A stretch of 64,000 nucleotides of DNA, from positions 186,001-250,000 of the forward strand of contig NW_026516689.1 of assembly GCF_025766255.1 (NCBI RefSeq), in the 5' to 3' direction. Origin of the DNA: Zychaea mexicana. Lineage: Eukaryota > Mucoromycota > Mucoromycetes > Mucorales > Lichtheimiaceae. The number at the start of each line of letters is the position of its first letter. Within the stretch, counting starts at the first letter, position 1. This document shows positions 32,972-46,900 of this stretch, piece after piece. The translations under genes and the position numbers were made by a program. The notes beneath the pieces were generated by a model that worked only from the letters and a program-made list of their open reading frames with translations, was not told the DNA's origin and did no database searches.

Positions 32972-33469
32972 GTTGTCGTTGTTTTCAAAAATGTGTGAGT
33001 GGGTTAGAAGAAGTAAGAAAGTTGGTTGATAGAAAGTCAAGCAATAAACTGATAGCGATTCTATGTCCCGAGTCGCCAAGATCCCGGCCTTTATATATCT
33101 GTCAAGAAACAAATGACCCCCTCCCCTCTCAATGCATCTGTTGTCTGGAGTTATGTACATGTATTGCCGATCTTTACAAACCATTTACGGCCTATTGACA
33201 ACCCTATACAGGCCCCTAAAGCTTCATATAACAATTAGGAGATATATCATTTAGGAAAAGGAAGAGAGAAAGAAAAGACTATAAAGCAAGCAAGTGCAGA
33301 TCGGAAGGAGTTGAGGTGGTATGGGGTGTCTTGAAAAAAGAGAAAAAGAAAGAAATAAAGAATGAATGCATATGTGCTATGTGTGTACATTTGAGTAGCA
33401 CACCTTTTTGAAGGTCTAATCACACACAGACTTTTTTCTTGTTTTCCGTTTTAATAAATCTTTGATTAT
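32972..33469. other. Intergenic, promoter of the homeodomain gene and 3' end of BUD13
   Basis: About 500 bases; no coding sequence. Purine-rich (GAAAGAAAG) patches and a CATATG box. Confidence 0.4.
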
Positions 33470-35130
33470 TTACATATCTTCAGTGGACCATGCATGTGCC
33501 TCTATTGCTCGTGCTTTCTTTTGGTTTTCTCTAAGCAGGAAGCTGTCTTCAAATCCATTAGAACGGTCGACACCATCCCATCGATATCCTGGTGGTATCA
33601 TGTAGCGATTAGGTTTCCAGGCACCCTTATATCTAGGCCTGACTAAGCCTTTGGATTTGCCTTCGCTCTAGTGTATTTGAGTGTGACATTGGATGGATAA
33701 ATAGATAGATAGAGAGTTAGTAAGTAAAAAACACATGTGTCAATAAATCAAATTATCCATAAAACGAAAAATAAGCTCCTTATGTTACACAATCTCTATC
33801 TCTATGAGTGTTATTATCGCTATAGTCCCATTTTTTCTTCTTACCGTCAAGAACCCCGCAGCCGGATCGTTCCAACGCTGTTGTTCTCTAAGTCCCTGAT
33901 TGTAATCCTGGTCATCTGCATATCTGTATTAACATGAAAATAAAGCACAAGCAACTGTTATTAATATTTCATCCCTGAACTATACTCTTTCTTTCTTTCT
34001 TTTGCCCATAACCCAAAACTCTGTGTGTGTAAGATTTATGTTTGTGTGCGTGAGAGAGAGAGCGAGAGAGAGGGGAAGAGAGATAAACTCTACTGCCTCC
34101 GGGTTTCTTGATATTATATGGCTTGCGTGATAGGTGGTGGGGGTTCCCAGAAAACTTTTTTAGCCCATAAAAACAAGGCCTCTCTCTCATATAAACCCGC
34201 ACATTCAAGCATCTAGTGTGCATATTGTTCATCACTCTCTCTTTGTATGAATGCAGTGCCTCCTCTCCTCACTTTGTCCACTTACCGTGCCAACGGTTGA
34301 TTTTTCTCCTCTTCCAGCTGCCGTCGCTGTGCTTCGACTTCGCTTCGTTGGACCAACCCCTTCCCCCATTCCATCCGCTGTTCTTCTCGCTCAATGGCTT
34401 CCTTCTTTGCCCTCGCCTCCTCTGCTCGCTTAATCTTCGGGTCGATCCTGCGTCCCGTCTCATCTCGATAGACGGTCTCCGCGTCCCGCCCCGACCGATC
34501 TCCTTGGAGTTGTTGAACCATCTGCATCTCCGCTTCTCGTGCCCGAGCTGCCTCTTGTTTGATTTCATGACTTGTCAATAATCCTGCTCTTTGTCCACTC
34601 GACATCTTGGGTCCTTCTGCTACTACTTTCGATGATTTTGCTTTTGCTGATGCTGCTCCTGCTTCTCCTAAATCTCTTACTAACTGCTCCTGCTCTTGCC
34701 CAACGATCTCCTCGCCTGTATTATTAACAAACACGGGTCGTTCGTCGTTTTCGTCGTTTTCGTCGTCTATATCCATTCTTTTACTGCCAGTAGCGCCTTC
34801 CTGAACCGTCTGCCAACCATCAGTTCGCCCCCGAAAAACTCCTGTTGACGACTCAAGTAACTGTTCTTGTTCAGCGGCTTCGCGTCGTTTACGTTCTTGT
34901 TGTCGATCGGTGTCGTGCACTGGCTTCCACCCAGACTCTTCGTCATCGACAATGCCCAGATTGCCCTTTTTGACGACTTTCTTTTTCTTCTTTTTCTTTT
35001 TAGTGCCATCATCCATGCCGCCGCCTGATCCCAAATATTTACTGGCAATATACGCCTTGGTTGCTGCATCGCCGGGTGCACGTGCAAGATACTTGAGCCG
35101 TGCGTTCTCTTCTCTGTCTTCTGGATCCAT
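33470..35130 (-). CDS. BUD13: BUD13/CWC26 pre-mRNA splicing factor, 373 aa
   Basis: Three exons: 34286..35130, 33845..33923 and 33470..33667 (1,122 bases). N-terminus LKYLARAPGDAATKAYIASK, a Lys run, then the FRGRTDGWQTVQ and acidic linker. The conserved C-terminal Bud13 domain follows: ETVYRDETGRRIDPKIKRAE, YADDQDYNQGLREQQRWND, AAGFLT, and the end PGYRWDGVDRSNGFE and WSTEDM. Family role: subunit of the RES complex with Snu17/Ist3 and Pml1; retains and helps splice weak introns in the nucleus. The long acidic/Lys-rich linker is normal for the family. Divergent from SAS10 with 1.0 kb between. Confidence 0.94.
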
Positions 35131-36143
35131 TTATCTTTCTATAAGGGGGGTCGTAACGTTTGTTCTGAAAACTAACGTCGCAGCCAATAAAATAACCAGC
35201 GTGGATTGGCACTTATAGAAGGTCACGTGTCACATTCAAACTCCACACAACATTGCTAAAACTATACTGCGTGTCCAACAGGTTTCCTTTTTTTACTATC
35301 TTTCTCATTTTCATCAGTCTATCAGCTCACTATTTGTATTTTAAATCTGGCATAAGGTCTGTGCCTACAGCATCATGGATGTACTGCCCCGGCACCGTCA
35401 CTCTCTCAGACACGATGTCGGAAATAAAATCTTGCCCTATCTCTACGGGCCAAACAAAAAAAATACATGTCTAACAGGTAATAATATCACCAGCGACAAA
35501 TAGCAGGAGAACTACCTTGTATTGGATGACATAACATATGCTATGGATTTGTTCTTATTGAGAGAATTGAGCTGTCATATACTAGAATTGAGCGATATAG
35601 ATGATCTACTTGTCATTCTCGTTAAGCCTTGAAACATGGGATTTTGCTTTGCTAGTCGAGCTCTATACCATATTCTTGAGCCTTAAATGTTCAACAAAGC
35701 ACATTTCTAAAGGATGTGTGGGCGTGGATGTGCGCATATGGGATATAAGTTACAAGTTTGGAATGAACAGCGAAATAATGAATAAAGTAATAACAGATTT
35801 TGAAGGGCAAGGGATATATGGATAAGAACAATATATGTTGCACGGAGGCGGACAACGCCCTTTGCGCAAGTGATAGACTAAAACTAATAATACACTCTAG
35901 ATACAAGCATACATGTTTCCGCTCGTAATGGGTGTCATTTTCTTGACACTGTAGTGAAAAGCAACCTTTATAGTATTCGCTAGCCCCATTTAAGATTAAG
36001 ATTTGCTAGTGTATGCTCTTCCATCTTTAAAAGCCACAAGTCTCCGCGCATGATTGCGGGTTTTTTTTTCTCGTTTTCAGGTCGTTCATAGAAAAGCACT
36101 ACTGCTACCGTCCTTTACATAAAAAACCAGCCAGTATACCAAA
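35131..36143. other. Divergent intergenic region between BUD13 and SAS10
   Basis: No gene supported. Near the SAS10 start a T-rich tract followed by TTTTCAG (ending about 36080) resembles the acceptor of a 5' UTR intron. Confidence 0.45.
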
Positions 36144-38604
36144 ATGGGCAAGAGAAAGACACCAGTTTTTAGAGACGGATCTGCTAAGCAATCGGGTGAA
36201 GATGGCAAAATCAAAGCCATTCGCACATGGGACGATGTCGAACACGATTCCGAAGACGAATGTAAGGGCATTTAATTCTTTCTAAAAGGTTTATTAACGA
36301 CAATTCTAACGTGGTTTAATCTCTCATTAATGTAAATCTCTGTAAATAGTCCACGAAGAACGTGAAAAGATTTTGCTCGGTGAAGACAACGACCAATATG
36401 AAGGTACTGATTTTCCTTCCTCGAACGATGATTCCTTACAAGATTAATCTTTTTAACAACCAGATCAATCAACATTTCTATAACTAGACGATGAGAGCGA
36501 AGCTGAAGTTTACGGCTTGGGATCTGACGAATCAGAAGAAGAGGAAGAATCCGATGAAGAGTTTAAAGAACGAGATGGCAAGAAATCTAAAAGAGCTCAA
36601 GACGATGAAGATGAAGGTAAATTTATCAAAATGCCGGGAACGCACACATATGCTAACGCCATGCAAATACAGATCTTACTTGGGGTCGATCAAAGAAGAT
36701 GTATTATGACGCAGACGAAGGCGAGGATTTGGACGAAATGCGTGAAGAAGAGGAAGAAGCATTAAAGATCCAAAAGCAACGTATTGCTGCTATGGACGAA
36801 GCCGATTTCATGGACGATGCTTGGGTCACGGGTGCCGGCCAGGTAATTGTTTGTTTTGCTTATGATTCAGGAGATATATAGCGATTGAACAACCTTACTA
36901 ATTCAGGACTTTTTTTTGGCATATATAGACTTCAGAGGTCGATAAACAACTTGTTGATAATGTCAGCAAGGAGTTGGATGATATTACATTCGAGTAAATA
37001 TTGTACTTTGTTTGGAAACGGAAATACGTTGATGGATAAGACGAAGATTGGCGAAAAGTGACAGATACTAAACACTTGGTTTCGTTTAGTGTCAGCAAGA
37101 CGGCCGCGAAGCGACGTAAGAACTTGGCTGTGGCTGAAAAACTGAAGATTTTACAAAACGAATCACCCGAACTTTTGGATTTGTTGAACGAATTTAAGGA
37201 AAAATCCGAAGTCGTGAGTGATTTGGATGTAGTATTGGAACGGTAGGTGTTATATATCTGTGTGGTAGCTTAGAAAAGAAAGATCATGATAAGCGTAAGA
37301 CTGATTTATTACTTTTTTTTAAAGGGTACAATCCAAAAATGCAACAGAGGAAAAGCCAGCCAAGTTTCTGCGCTTCAAACATCAGTTGTTGTTGAACTAT
37401 TTGACCAACGTTTCGTTCTACTTTGTCCTGAAAGCATCTGGATCGATAGATATCCAAAGCCACCCTGTCATTAACGCATTGGTGGAACTACGATCGACAT
37501 TGGAAAAGACAGAACAAGTCGAAGTCAAGTTACGATCACAAATTGATGCCTTCATTGACGATCTCGATGCATCTTCACAGAAATTGGATAAACCAGCTAC
37601 AGCAGAAGTTAAAGACGTCGAACATGTCACCAAAAAGAATAACGCCACAGCCAAGAAATCTAAAAAAGCAGCAGCACAAGAAGAAGCAACTGTACCACAG
37701 TTCTCTGACGAAGAACAAGAGGAGGATCTGGAGGATGATACGGCAATTACAGCATTTGACATTGAAGAAGAGTTTAAGAGTCTCAAGAAAGCCAACAAGA
37801 AACGTAAGCGAACAGCAGGTGCAACAGACGATTTCGGCGAATTGGAGGCATTGGATGAATTGGATATGCAAGATAAATTAGCCAAGAAACGGTCAATAAG
37901 AGACTATGTCACTAAAATTGATGCAGTAAGTTTTGATTTATTGGTTACTATGGTGCCGTTGCCTGGTACTTTTGGTGTTACTATGGTGTTCATCACCTGG
38001 TTACCTCGAGATGACTAGTATGGCAAAGACGATAGAAGAAGTAAGACTAAGTGTCATGTTCCCTGCTTTGTTATTTTAGAAACAAGCGAAATTACAAGCT
38101 AAATACCAAGGCGATTCTGACATACCTTACAAAGATAGACGGCAGCGGGGAGAAAAGAAGGGTGTACCGCAGCCACAAGACACATCAGCCGATTTGGATA
38201 ACGAAGACTATGAAGATGATGCTGGGTTGGTCGATGAGATCAACAACACAGCTGGCGGCGATGGTGACGATGACTATTACAACCAAGTCGTAGCAGGCAA
38301 GGCCGCAGCAAAGGCTGCCAAGAAGGCTGAAGCAGAAGCAAACCGGGCACCGCTTGTAGAAGGACCATGGCAATTAGAAGAAGGCGAAAAGCGGCTGGCA
38401 TCATATAAGATCCTCAAGAATCGGGGTCTTACGCCACGACGCAAGAAGGAAAACCGCAATTCTCGTGTCAAGCACCGAAACAAATATGCAGACAAGCTCA
38501 AGAAGTTGTCTTCGACCCGCGCAGTGGTCAAACCACTCAAGGGCACTTATGGAGGCGAGTCGACGGGTATCAAGAGCAACGTGGTCAAGTCCGTCCGTTT
38601 TTAA
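36144..38604 (+). CDS. SAS10: SAS10/UTP3 small-subunit processome protein, 604 aa
   Basis: Eight exons: 36144..36261, 36350..36403, 36488..36616, 36673..36842, 36929..36993, 37090..37242, 37325..37925 and 38080..38604; the sum is 1,815 bases and phases agree. N-terminus is acidic (EESDEEFKERDGKK) with TWGRSKKMYYDADEGEDLDE. The Sas10/Utp3/C1D domain begins about residue 178 (KRRKNLAVAEKLKILQNES, LLNEF, FLRFKHQLLLNYLTNVSFYF). An acidic/Lys-rich linker follows, and the C-terminal Sas10 domain (APLVEGPWQLEEGEKRLASY, RKKENRNSRVKHRNKY) closes the protein. Family role: nucleolar, U3 snoRNP-dependent 18S rRNA processing. The exon 5-6 junction was chosen at TTTAG|TGTCAGC after a TACTAAAC branch site; a nearer acceptor breaks the frame. 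Confidence 0.9.
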
Positions 38605-39260
38605 AATGTATAGTATCATATACAAACACGCACATATTCGCATACATACACACACACTATCTCTCTCTGTATTTCATCCTCATGTACACGCAAACTACTA
38701 AGTATGCTTTTTTGTTTGTTATTTTAATTTTTAAAATGCACGAAATGTTACACTGCAATCCTATTTCATCTTCAGATCCCTTGCTGTTTTTCGTGTCGAT
38801 CCAATGAGCTTGCATTATTAACAAGTTTTAGGAGGGTTATAAGGGTTGAATAGTTGGATGTTCTGAAATATATTACTCCTGCTGGAGAAAATAGCCAGGA
38901 AATGTAAGAAACAAACTTTTTGATGAAGCTTGTCACCTCTTCTCTCCTCTCTTTTTATTCCGGGTCTTCTTTGTTCTGATGGGGTGAAGAGGAGGAGCAA
39001 AATGTGAGGAGGCGTAAGGAGTTGGGGGTAAAAAAAACCCCCACAGAAAGTTGAGTATTTTAGACGAAGACTACCCAATCATGCTGCAAGAGTTTATCCA
39101 TACTTTTGGACAATAGCCTAAAAGAAATACTTTTCCGAGACGGGATGTATTACGGACCCTCTTATTTGATCTGCGATAGAACCTTCTTTCGGGTGTTCCA
39201 TCGCGTTAAACTTTTGGCTATGTATGCTGCCACGATACAACACTCGCTCTTTGCTTTCTA
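38605..39260. other. Intergenic, 3' UTR of SAS10 and promoter of the Zn2Cys6 gene
   Basis: About 650 bases; no coding sequence supported beyond an antisense frame (38818-39078) without family features. Confidence 0.4.
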
Positions 39261-42200
39261 ATGCTAACTCGATTCCAATTCCCAACCAATGGCGACGACG
39301 ATGACGGAGAAGGGGGAGGTGGAATAAGAGGACGTGGCAGCGTTAGTGGTAGCTTTGGTGACGGTAACGATGACGGCGAAAAGAATACCAGTATCACTAC
39401 TACCATTACAACTTCTGACACAACCATTGCTGCTCTTTCTCACTTTACTGTAAAATAAACGTTTTCTTTTCTGTGCTGAAAGAGAAAAACTTTATTATAG
39501 TTGTGCTCAAGCTTTTCCTTTCTTTTTATTTTTCTGTGGGGTGTGTTTTTTATCCCTATTATAGTGTTCTCAGTGCAAAAACAGAAAAGTCATTTGCGAT
39601 CGTGTCAAACCAGCATGTAGCGAATGCAATGAAAATACAATGCCTTGTCGATACAACGTGACAACAGCCTTACTGACCGAACCATCACGAGATTCGATGC
39701 CTTTGAGCGAGATTGAGACCAAATTAAAGAAATTGGAAAAGCAGCTAATGGCTCGTGCGGCGAAGTCGTCGTCTTCCTCAACGACAGCTGTACAACAACA
39801 ACGACGACCTTCACCTCCGCTACCATTACACCAAGAACTCCAACGCCAGCAGCAGCAGCAGCAGCAACAATCGACGACGACGACGACAAAATCTAAACCT
39901 CGATTCAGCCTGGAGCCCACGGGTCTGTGCATTGAGACCGGGGTCACCGAAGTACATCATTTTATCAAGCTTCTTTTCAGCACCATCAACATCGAAAAAA
40001 TCCGCAACCGAGCACGAAACGTGTTTGCAGCTCATTCACGAAGTTCTATGGGTGCAGCAGCTGGCGTCGTGGCCGACGATATATACAATAAACCGCCCGA
40101 CGTGCTTCTCAACGAACTGCTCGCACGAAATGATGCGGTTGAACAGAAGTGGCTCGAAATGATTATCAACTCCTGGCATCATCGTTGCACGATCGTTTAT
40201 CAAATGGTGGGTACAAGGTATTCACCAGGCACAAACTATTTGCAGCAGTTTTCAGGGGCAGAGCGAACTCGTGAACTACTGCTGGCCATGTCTGTTCGCG
40301 CTTACATCTATCACCATGAAGACGAACTGCATCAAGATACAGAGTACCACCTACAGACAGCAATGGGCCCGGTCTATCTTCAATGCGCGCTAGCATTGTT
40401 AGAAGATTGCCATACAATCAGCCATCGAACGACTATACGTGCCTTGCTGCACTTGTTCTTGTATCATTTTCATGACAAGGCAGAAGAAGCATTTCCTTAT
40501 TGCGACTTGGCGCTACGCATGGCTCAGGATCTAGATTTGCATAAGCGGCGATCACAGCGCGAGCACCATTATCAACAACAGCATCAACAAAATCATCTGA
40601 ACGATGTAATGCGAGCAGAAGACGACAGACGACTATGGTGGGCCACCTACTGGTGTCAACTCTATACAATTGTAGAGTATAATCGTCCTACCGTACTCCA
40701 GGACGACGAAATCGAAGTGGCGATGCCACAAAAGCTACCTTCTGAAAATGCGGACGTTGGTTATTGTATTGACTATTGCATCATGTCCATCAAACTCCTA
40801 CGTTTACGTCGATCCATTGCAGCAGCACTAAAGAAATCAGATACAACCAATGCGCTTTTGTACCAAGTCCGTGATCTGGAAAATGGGCTAGAAGAATGGT
40901 ACCGTAGCTTGCCCAAACATGCCCAACTGACTCCACGTTCGAATGCGACGACGACATGCGACGATGATCCGCTTCGTAGAGAACTCAGTCTTTTGCTTCA
41001 TGCACAGTACTATAGTATCAAGATACAAATGTATCAATGTTTTCTCGAAAACTCTACTGCTCTAAGTCTCATGGCCGTACGTAATAGTGAGCAGGCGGCA
41101 GCAAGTGTGACGAATATGCTGGTCCAGTACGGTTCGGCCATGCGCATGTGCTCGTGTGTGCGTATGGTGCCTACGTTACACCGATGTGTTGCAATATTAG
41201 CATCCAATGCCGAATTTAAAGAGTCGTCTGCAATTGCTTTGGATGCTGTCGAGCGACTACGGATGCTAGGATCTGTCTTGAAAAGTTATTCGTTCAGATA
41301 TGTGGAAGAGATCGCAGCTGTTATCAGACTGATTGATAGCACACTCCAGCTATATCCACCAAACCCAACAACAAAGCCGCCTAAGACCATCGCACCAGCA
41401 GCGATAAGCACGCCACAACGTCCAGCGAATGTTATACCAACAGAACCACATTATAACACGCCAACTAGCAGCTCAGCTTATTCCCATGCAGCAGCCACCG
41501 GTAACATCACTACCACCGCCACTGCTGCTGCTGATGTTTCTCAGAACTGCTCGTCACCGCCTCATCAAGAATTTAGCTCGCCATTAGTAGTTAAACAGAA
41601 GCCTTTGGATGATTCGACACCATCGCTGTCAGTAGCAACCTTTGTACGATCGCAACAATATCAACCGGAACACCAACCGACAATGTCTACATCAGCGCTT
41701 GGAATACGACAGAAACACCAGTATTATCAATCAACTCCCAACATGACAGAATTTGATGGTGATAACGGTGATGTTCTTGTGTCATTATCATCATCATCCG
41801 ATATGGTTTATCAAAAACAGCAAATGGCGACGCCTACAGGCGATGGCGGTTCCGACAAGGCAGGAGCTGAGTACGAGCAGATGATGAATGCATATCAGCA
41901 GAGAATCGTGCCATCAACGTTGTCGTCAGGAGCAGTATCTTTTGCAAACAACCTCGGTTTAACAGCAACAAATCCCGTCATATCAAACGCTCCTGAACAA
42001 ATATATACATCTGCACCATCATTGAAGCCAATGCTCAGCGATACACAGGTCTCTCCTCCTCAGTCATCAAGGTCGCATCAACAGCAATCGTATCAATCAC
42101 CAGTACGATCAATGCCACAGTCACAGCTACAGCAACAACAACAGCAACATCATTCCCAATCGAATAGAGCTTGGACAAGTTCCGTGCCTATAAATTCGGA

Positions 42201-43263
42201 AACATTCGCCCTATTGGACATAGCAGATGGTGGCAAATTGCCCCTGTCTTTGAATAATAGCATACAGCCATCCATACAACAACAAAGCATTCCACAACAA
42301 CCAACTTTTGCGTCAAATAACAAAAACACTGAATTATACATCGCTCGTTCGCATCTTCAAACACAAACACAACCACAACCACAACAGCAACAGCAACAGC
42401 ATCAAACATCATCGTCACCGAGGACGGACCGTACAGCGCCATTCAGCAAAGGTTCTATATTTCATCGCGCACCAGCACCTCCAAGAACGCCCAAAAATGA
42501 TTCCATGAGCGTGCAGCAACATTTACACCAGCAACAATCGTCAATATCCACAATCTCATCTCCCAGTCAAACGGCACCATTTATTCAGGGTTCGATCTTT
42601 CACCGTGTACCATCACTACCTGGACCCTCAAAGAACAACGTAAACATTCCGCAACAACAAGAACAGCCACGGTCATCAATATCATCAACATCATACCGCA
42701 TTGAACCATTCAGTCAAGGTTCTATCTTTCGTCGCGCACCGCCGCCTACTCGACCATCTAATAATATCTTGGACGATTCACACCTGGCGAAATTTCCCAT
42801 CGCAGCTCCACCTACATTTCATCAACCATCACTACGACTGGCACAAGAGCAGCAATATGTTACCATTAGTGAATTACCCAACTTATCTACAGACGACAGC
42901 AGCAGCAGTAGCAACCACAGCAATATGAATATCGACAGCAGCAGCAGCACCAGTTATAATGGCAGCACCAGCAGCAACAATAATAGTCGCAGAGCAACTC
43001 ACAGTCCACAAACAGATACCAGTAGTAACTTTGACGCCATGACATCATCATTCCCTCCACCTCCTCCTTACTTTTATCACCCATGGACCTCTCCTTCAGA
43101 TGCTGATGAATCATCATCCTCATCACAACCAGACCGTTCTTCTCCAGGTATTGTTGTCAATAACCATCAAAGTAATTATCATAACCCTCCTTCACCTGCT
43201 CCTCCTCCTCCTTCTTCTTCTTTTCCATCACATCCTCCATCCTCGTATTATTCTAATAGATAA
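39261..43263 (+). CDS. Zn2Cys6 transcription factor with Fungal_trans domain, 1,295 aa
   Basis: Two exons, 39261..39449 and 39565..43263 (3,888 bases). The exon 2 start completes the zinc cluster: C-x2-C-x6-C-x6-C-x2-C-x6-C, residues 64-91 (CSQCKNRKVICDRV, then KPACSECNENTMPC). A coiled-coil dimerisation segment (SEIETKLKKLEKQLMARA) follows. The Fungal_trans regulatory domain lies about residues 200-560, with ALRMAQDLDLHKRRS and the typical EDDRRLWWATYWCQLYTIVE. The last 700 residues are Gln/Ser/Pro-rich and carry three copies of a PFxxGSIFxRxP motif. Family role: binuclear cluster DNA-binding regulator, nuclear; ligand and targets are not deducible. The N-terminal exon is Gly/Asp/Thr-rich. 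Poly-Gln tracts are coded by CAA/CAG runs. Confidence 0.9.
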
Positions 43264-43491
43264 GAATCAATTTCAATGATAGTAGTAATAATAAGAAATA
43301 TATGTATAAAACGATCTTATAAAATAATCTGATTAGTGCCTTTTGAAGATATTTACGTTTCTCATTGAGGCTGTTCCAATATCGTGTTTGCGTGTGTAAA
43401 TTTGTATACGTAGAAACGAATGAAGGAGAAAAGAGGGGTATATCGTAAAAGGTCAACGTCGTCGTCCGTAAGTTGGCTGCTTGATGTATGG

Positions 43492-43979
43492 TTATGATTG
43501 CTCCGTTGTATCGTTCCTTTCTTCAGATGTTTCCTGCTCTTCCTGTCTCTGAAGAATACTGTTGATGGTCTGTTCTAGTTTGTCGATACGGGTGCTCATA
43601 TCTTCGACTTTAATAGAACAATATGGGTTATCAATGTCTCTCCTTGTCTCATGCAATTCAAAGGTAAGACACTTACATTTGGTATCAAGTTCGGTGTTCA
43701 CGCCATTTACTTTTGATTGCTATTGATAAAAGCGTGAATGACTGTATGTAACATACCAATGAAAAAGAGAGAGAGAGAGAGAAAACACTACAGAGACCAC
43801 GCGATACTTACGAGCTTTTCAACAATGCTATCGATCTATTGACGATAAAGGCATATCTCATTAGAGATTTGTATACACTTTGTTCGCTTGTGAAGAGAGG
43901 GAAAATTTGCACTCACATAAGTGGCTAAATCTTCAGTGCCATTACTCAATCCCTCTGCAGGTTTTTCTTGAGAGCTCAT
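43492..43979 (-). CDS. HSBP1: Heat shock factor-binding protein 1 (HSBP1) homologue, 81 aa
   Basis: Four short exons: 43917..43979, 43812..43835 (24 bases), 43677..43719 and 43492..43607; 246 bases, phases agree. The product is a single coiled coil: LATYIDSIVEKLQSKVNGVN, then LDTKFEDMSTRIDKLEQTI, matching the HSBP1 heptad pattern (x-VVxxLLxxMQxKFxxMSxxIxxRIDxMxxRIDxLE). Family role: small coiled-coil that binds trimeric heat-shock factor 1 and dampens its activity, and also takes part in WASH complex assembly in animals. Length (76-81 aa) matches. The 24-base exon codes only IDSIVEKL and would be missed by most predictors. Confidence 0.85.
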
Positions 43980-46900
43980 ATTCTTCTTACGTTGGTGATA
44001 AAAAGGAAAGCGAATATAAACGCTCCTGTCAAGCTAAAGCACTAAATTAAATGCGGCTCTGAATCCGGTTATTTGATTGGAAGTTGCTAGTACTGTTTAT
44101 AATTTCGTCTGCAAACGATGTCCTCCTAGAAAGCTGCCTTGACACTGCCGCGTAAACGAAAGTATTTGCAAGTCAGGAAGTGCAAGAGGAACAGAAACGT
44201 AAATGAATTGGAGAAGGGATACCTGCAAATGGTAGTGAAGTGATAGATTTGAAAGGCAAATAGTACAATTGGCCCGATCATTTAATTCGCTGAACGTCAC
44301 CCTTTTGTTTCTGGACTTGGAAGCGCAATAGAGGGAAATGATCAGATATTTGACGCCGAAGATAAGGTAGTGTACCTTGGCAGCCGCATTATTCGAAGTC
44401 TCGCTGTCCTTAATTACCGCAATGCCTTTAAAGATGCGGTCAAAATGCAGATAGTGGTACCTAACTTGCACTTGGCTATCTTCGGGCAGGTCAAATGTTT
44501 GAAGTACAAGATCCCTGCATTTTTGGACTTTTTAAAAGGGCTGGAATACGTTACTGACTCGGTTGCTAACTTTGATCTTCTCCTGAAAAACGCACGCTAA
44601 AATGTACTGTACTCATCTCGATCGACTTGCAGCTTGCTACGCTATCAAGAAAAAATTCATTGCAGCCCACTCCATTGTCAACACATTATAGACTGGACAC
44701 CATCGTTTTACCGTTGCAACAAGGCGAAAAAGAATGCGTGGCCAATCAAGCATGATGCTATCACCCATATCGAATGAGACCACGGCGAAAACAAACAGGT
44801 GCTCATCAATGGTAAAAGACAAACCTTTGGCCTTGGATTGTCGATTTTCTTAACGTGCTTTTCTCCTTGTTATCCCATTCAGTGTTGTTTCCCATCATTT
44901 GCCGACTTGACACGTCCAATGTCCACATGACTTGCATAAAGTGTCGGTGAAATAGCGCCAATGTATCCAACAAGCTCATGAAGTTTGGCGAGACATGTAA
45001 AAATGAAAGTGGACTGAAGCTCCAACCTATCCAAAAATTAGCATTATCAAATGCTATGACCTGGTGGGCCTTTGGACGAAGTGGGAAAAAGAGGAGTCGA
45101 CGAGGACACGATGGCGACAGGATTGCGGCATCTATTTGTCTCTCATCAACCTGTCGATCGTAATGTGATAGCGCTTAGTATCAACATGTATATGGCTCGC
45201 TGGTGACGTTGCAACTGGATCGGTGCAGCTCATAAACTGGCGCTTCCATCACTATGTTTCCTCTAGATTTTGATGTACTGTATGTATTATACGTCCCTTC
45301 TATATGTTTATTTCAGCTCGCTTTCAATAGGTTCTTAGAGTTTGTACTTTTATTGACGCTAGACACAAACTCTCCTTACTAATTTAAAGTACATTATATA
45401 TTATTCTAGTTCATGGGCATCTTTCTTTCATCGAGCTCAGTAATTTATCATTATTTTAATAGATACTAAGCTTTTACTTATTTATCAGATATTATGGGAC
45501 GTATGATACTACCAGATTTTATCGTTATGGATCTACGCATAGATGTTGGGCTCTTCATGCAATGTTCATGCAGGACAGCAACAGAGCGGACGGGCCTTTT
45601 CAAGAGAGAAAGCTGGTATTCATGTTTCACGCAAGAACAAGCCATAAGGCATCTGGAGACAGTACATACATGAAGAAAATTATGTGGTACGCGCTCGCAT
45701 CTCGCGACGGAAAGAAGCTAAAAGAAACACACCATGACATAAGTGTGGATTATCTCTTTCTTCTTGTCGGCACTCCCATTACGCTGTAAGCACATGCGGG
45801 CTGGTAACGGGGTTGAGCCGAAGTGCAAAGAAAGAGAAGAAGGGTGCGTGCACAGTGTGACAAGGCGGTTCCACCCGTTTCCACAATGCAAAACACAATA
45901 CTTTAGAGATCGACACACTTTCGTTTTTCGCCCCTTTTTTTACACATCTTAAGAGCAACAACAACAACAGTAGCAGCAACAGCAAACCACTTGAAATAGC
46001 AGCATGCCTGTCAATGGCAGCAATCAGCGAGAATACAGTATCGATTGGGCAGACTGCAGTGCTACAAGGCTATTTCTTTAATGGCCTGTCGACCGGCAAA
46101 GCTGGGGCACTTGCAAGCATAACAAAACCAACGGCAGCATCGTTGACCAGGACCACCAGTGATGATGCCACCACCACCACCACGAAAGAAGAAATGATAG
46201 ACATGCTCAAAAATCAAGAAGATTGATGATTATATAAGAAGGTTGGAGAGTATTTTAATGGGAAGAAAAAGGTGAGAAGTCTGAAGAATGAAGGCATGAA
46301 CCTGGTTTGCCTCTAATTTACTTTGAAAAATAAACGCAATTGTAAACAGCGCAAGTGCAGAAACGTAAAATAAATACTGGCAAGAGCATGAAACTCGGCA
46401 CAATATCTACCTTCCCAGCGACGCAACTACGATGCTAAGTGGGAAGAAAAATCCAGTATATAACAGATACATATGTACAAATTCGCTCTTATCAACATCC
46501 TACAGTACTTCCATCAACTTTGTAAGATCTTTTCCATCACTACACACCTGTGGCAATACGTCAAACAGCTATACAAAATGGAAAGGACCGGCCACCTTGC
46601 TCTTATCGTGATACTGCATAAGTAGATGACGGATTGTAAGTTACAAAAGTGCATATCTACTGTAGTTTATAACTACATACTACACATCGATTGACTTACT
46701 TTGTCGATAGACTTTATTATAAAAAAAGTTTGAAGCTTAATTAAGGCCATGTTGTTGGTTTGTAGCGAGAATAAACAAATCGGGTTACTCGGTAATTGTA
46801 TGAAACGATGTGGTTTTTTGTGAAACGCAACTTTTTCAGCTGATCAACAAAAGGTACTGGAAATACGCATAGTATGTGAGGAAGGTGACCAATGGGGGCA

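Noticed and set aside
32222..33184. Longer homeodomain protein starting at 33184
   Set aside because: The extra 71 residues lack coding character and precede the natural MKVSTT start; they look like 5' UTR.
37000..37089. Extra SAS10 exon reading DEDWRKVTDTKHLV
   Set aside because: It cannot be joined in phase to the previous exon, while the acceptor after a TACTAAAC branch site gives a consistent frame.
44097..44600. Gene in the 44 kb region
   Set aside because: Overlapping frames on both strands without family features or usable splice joins.
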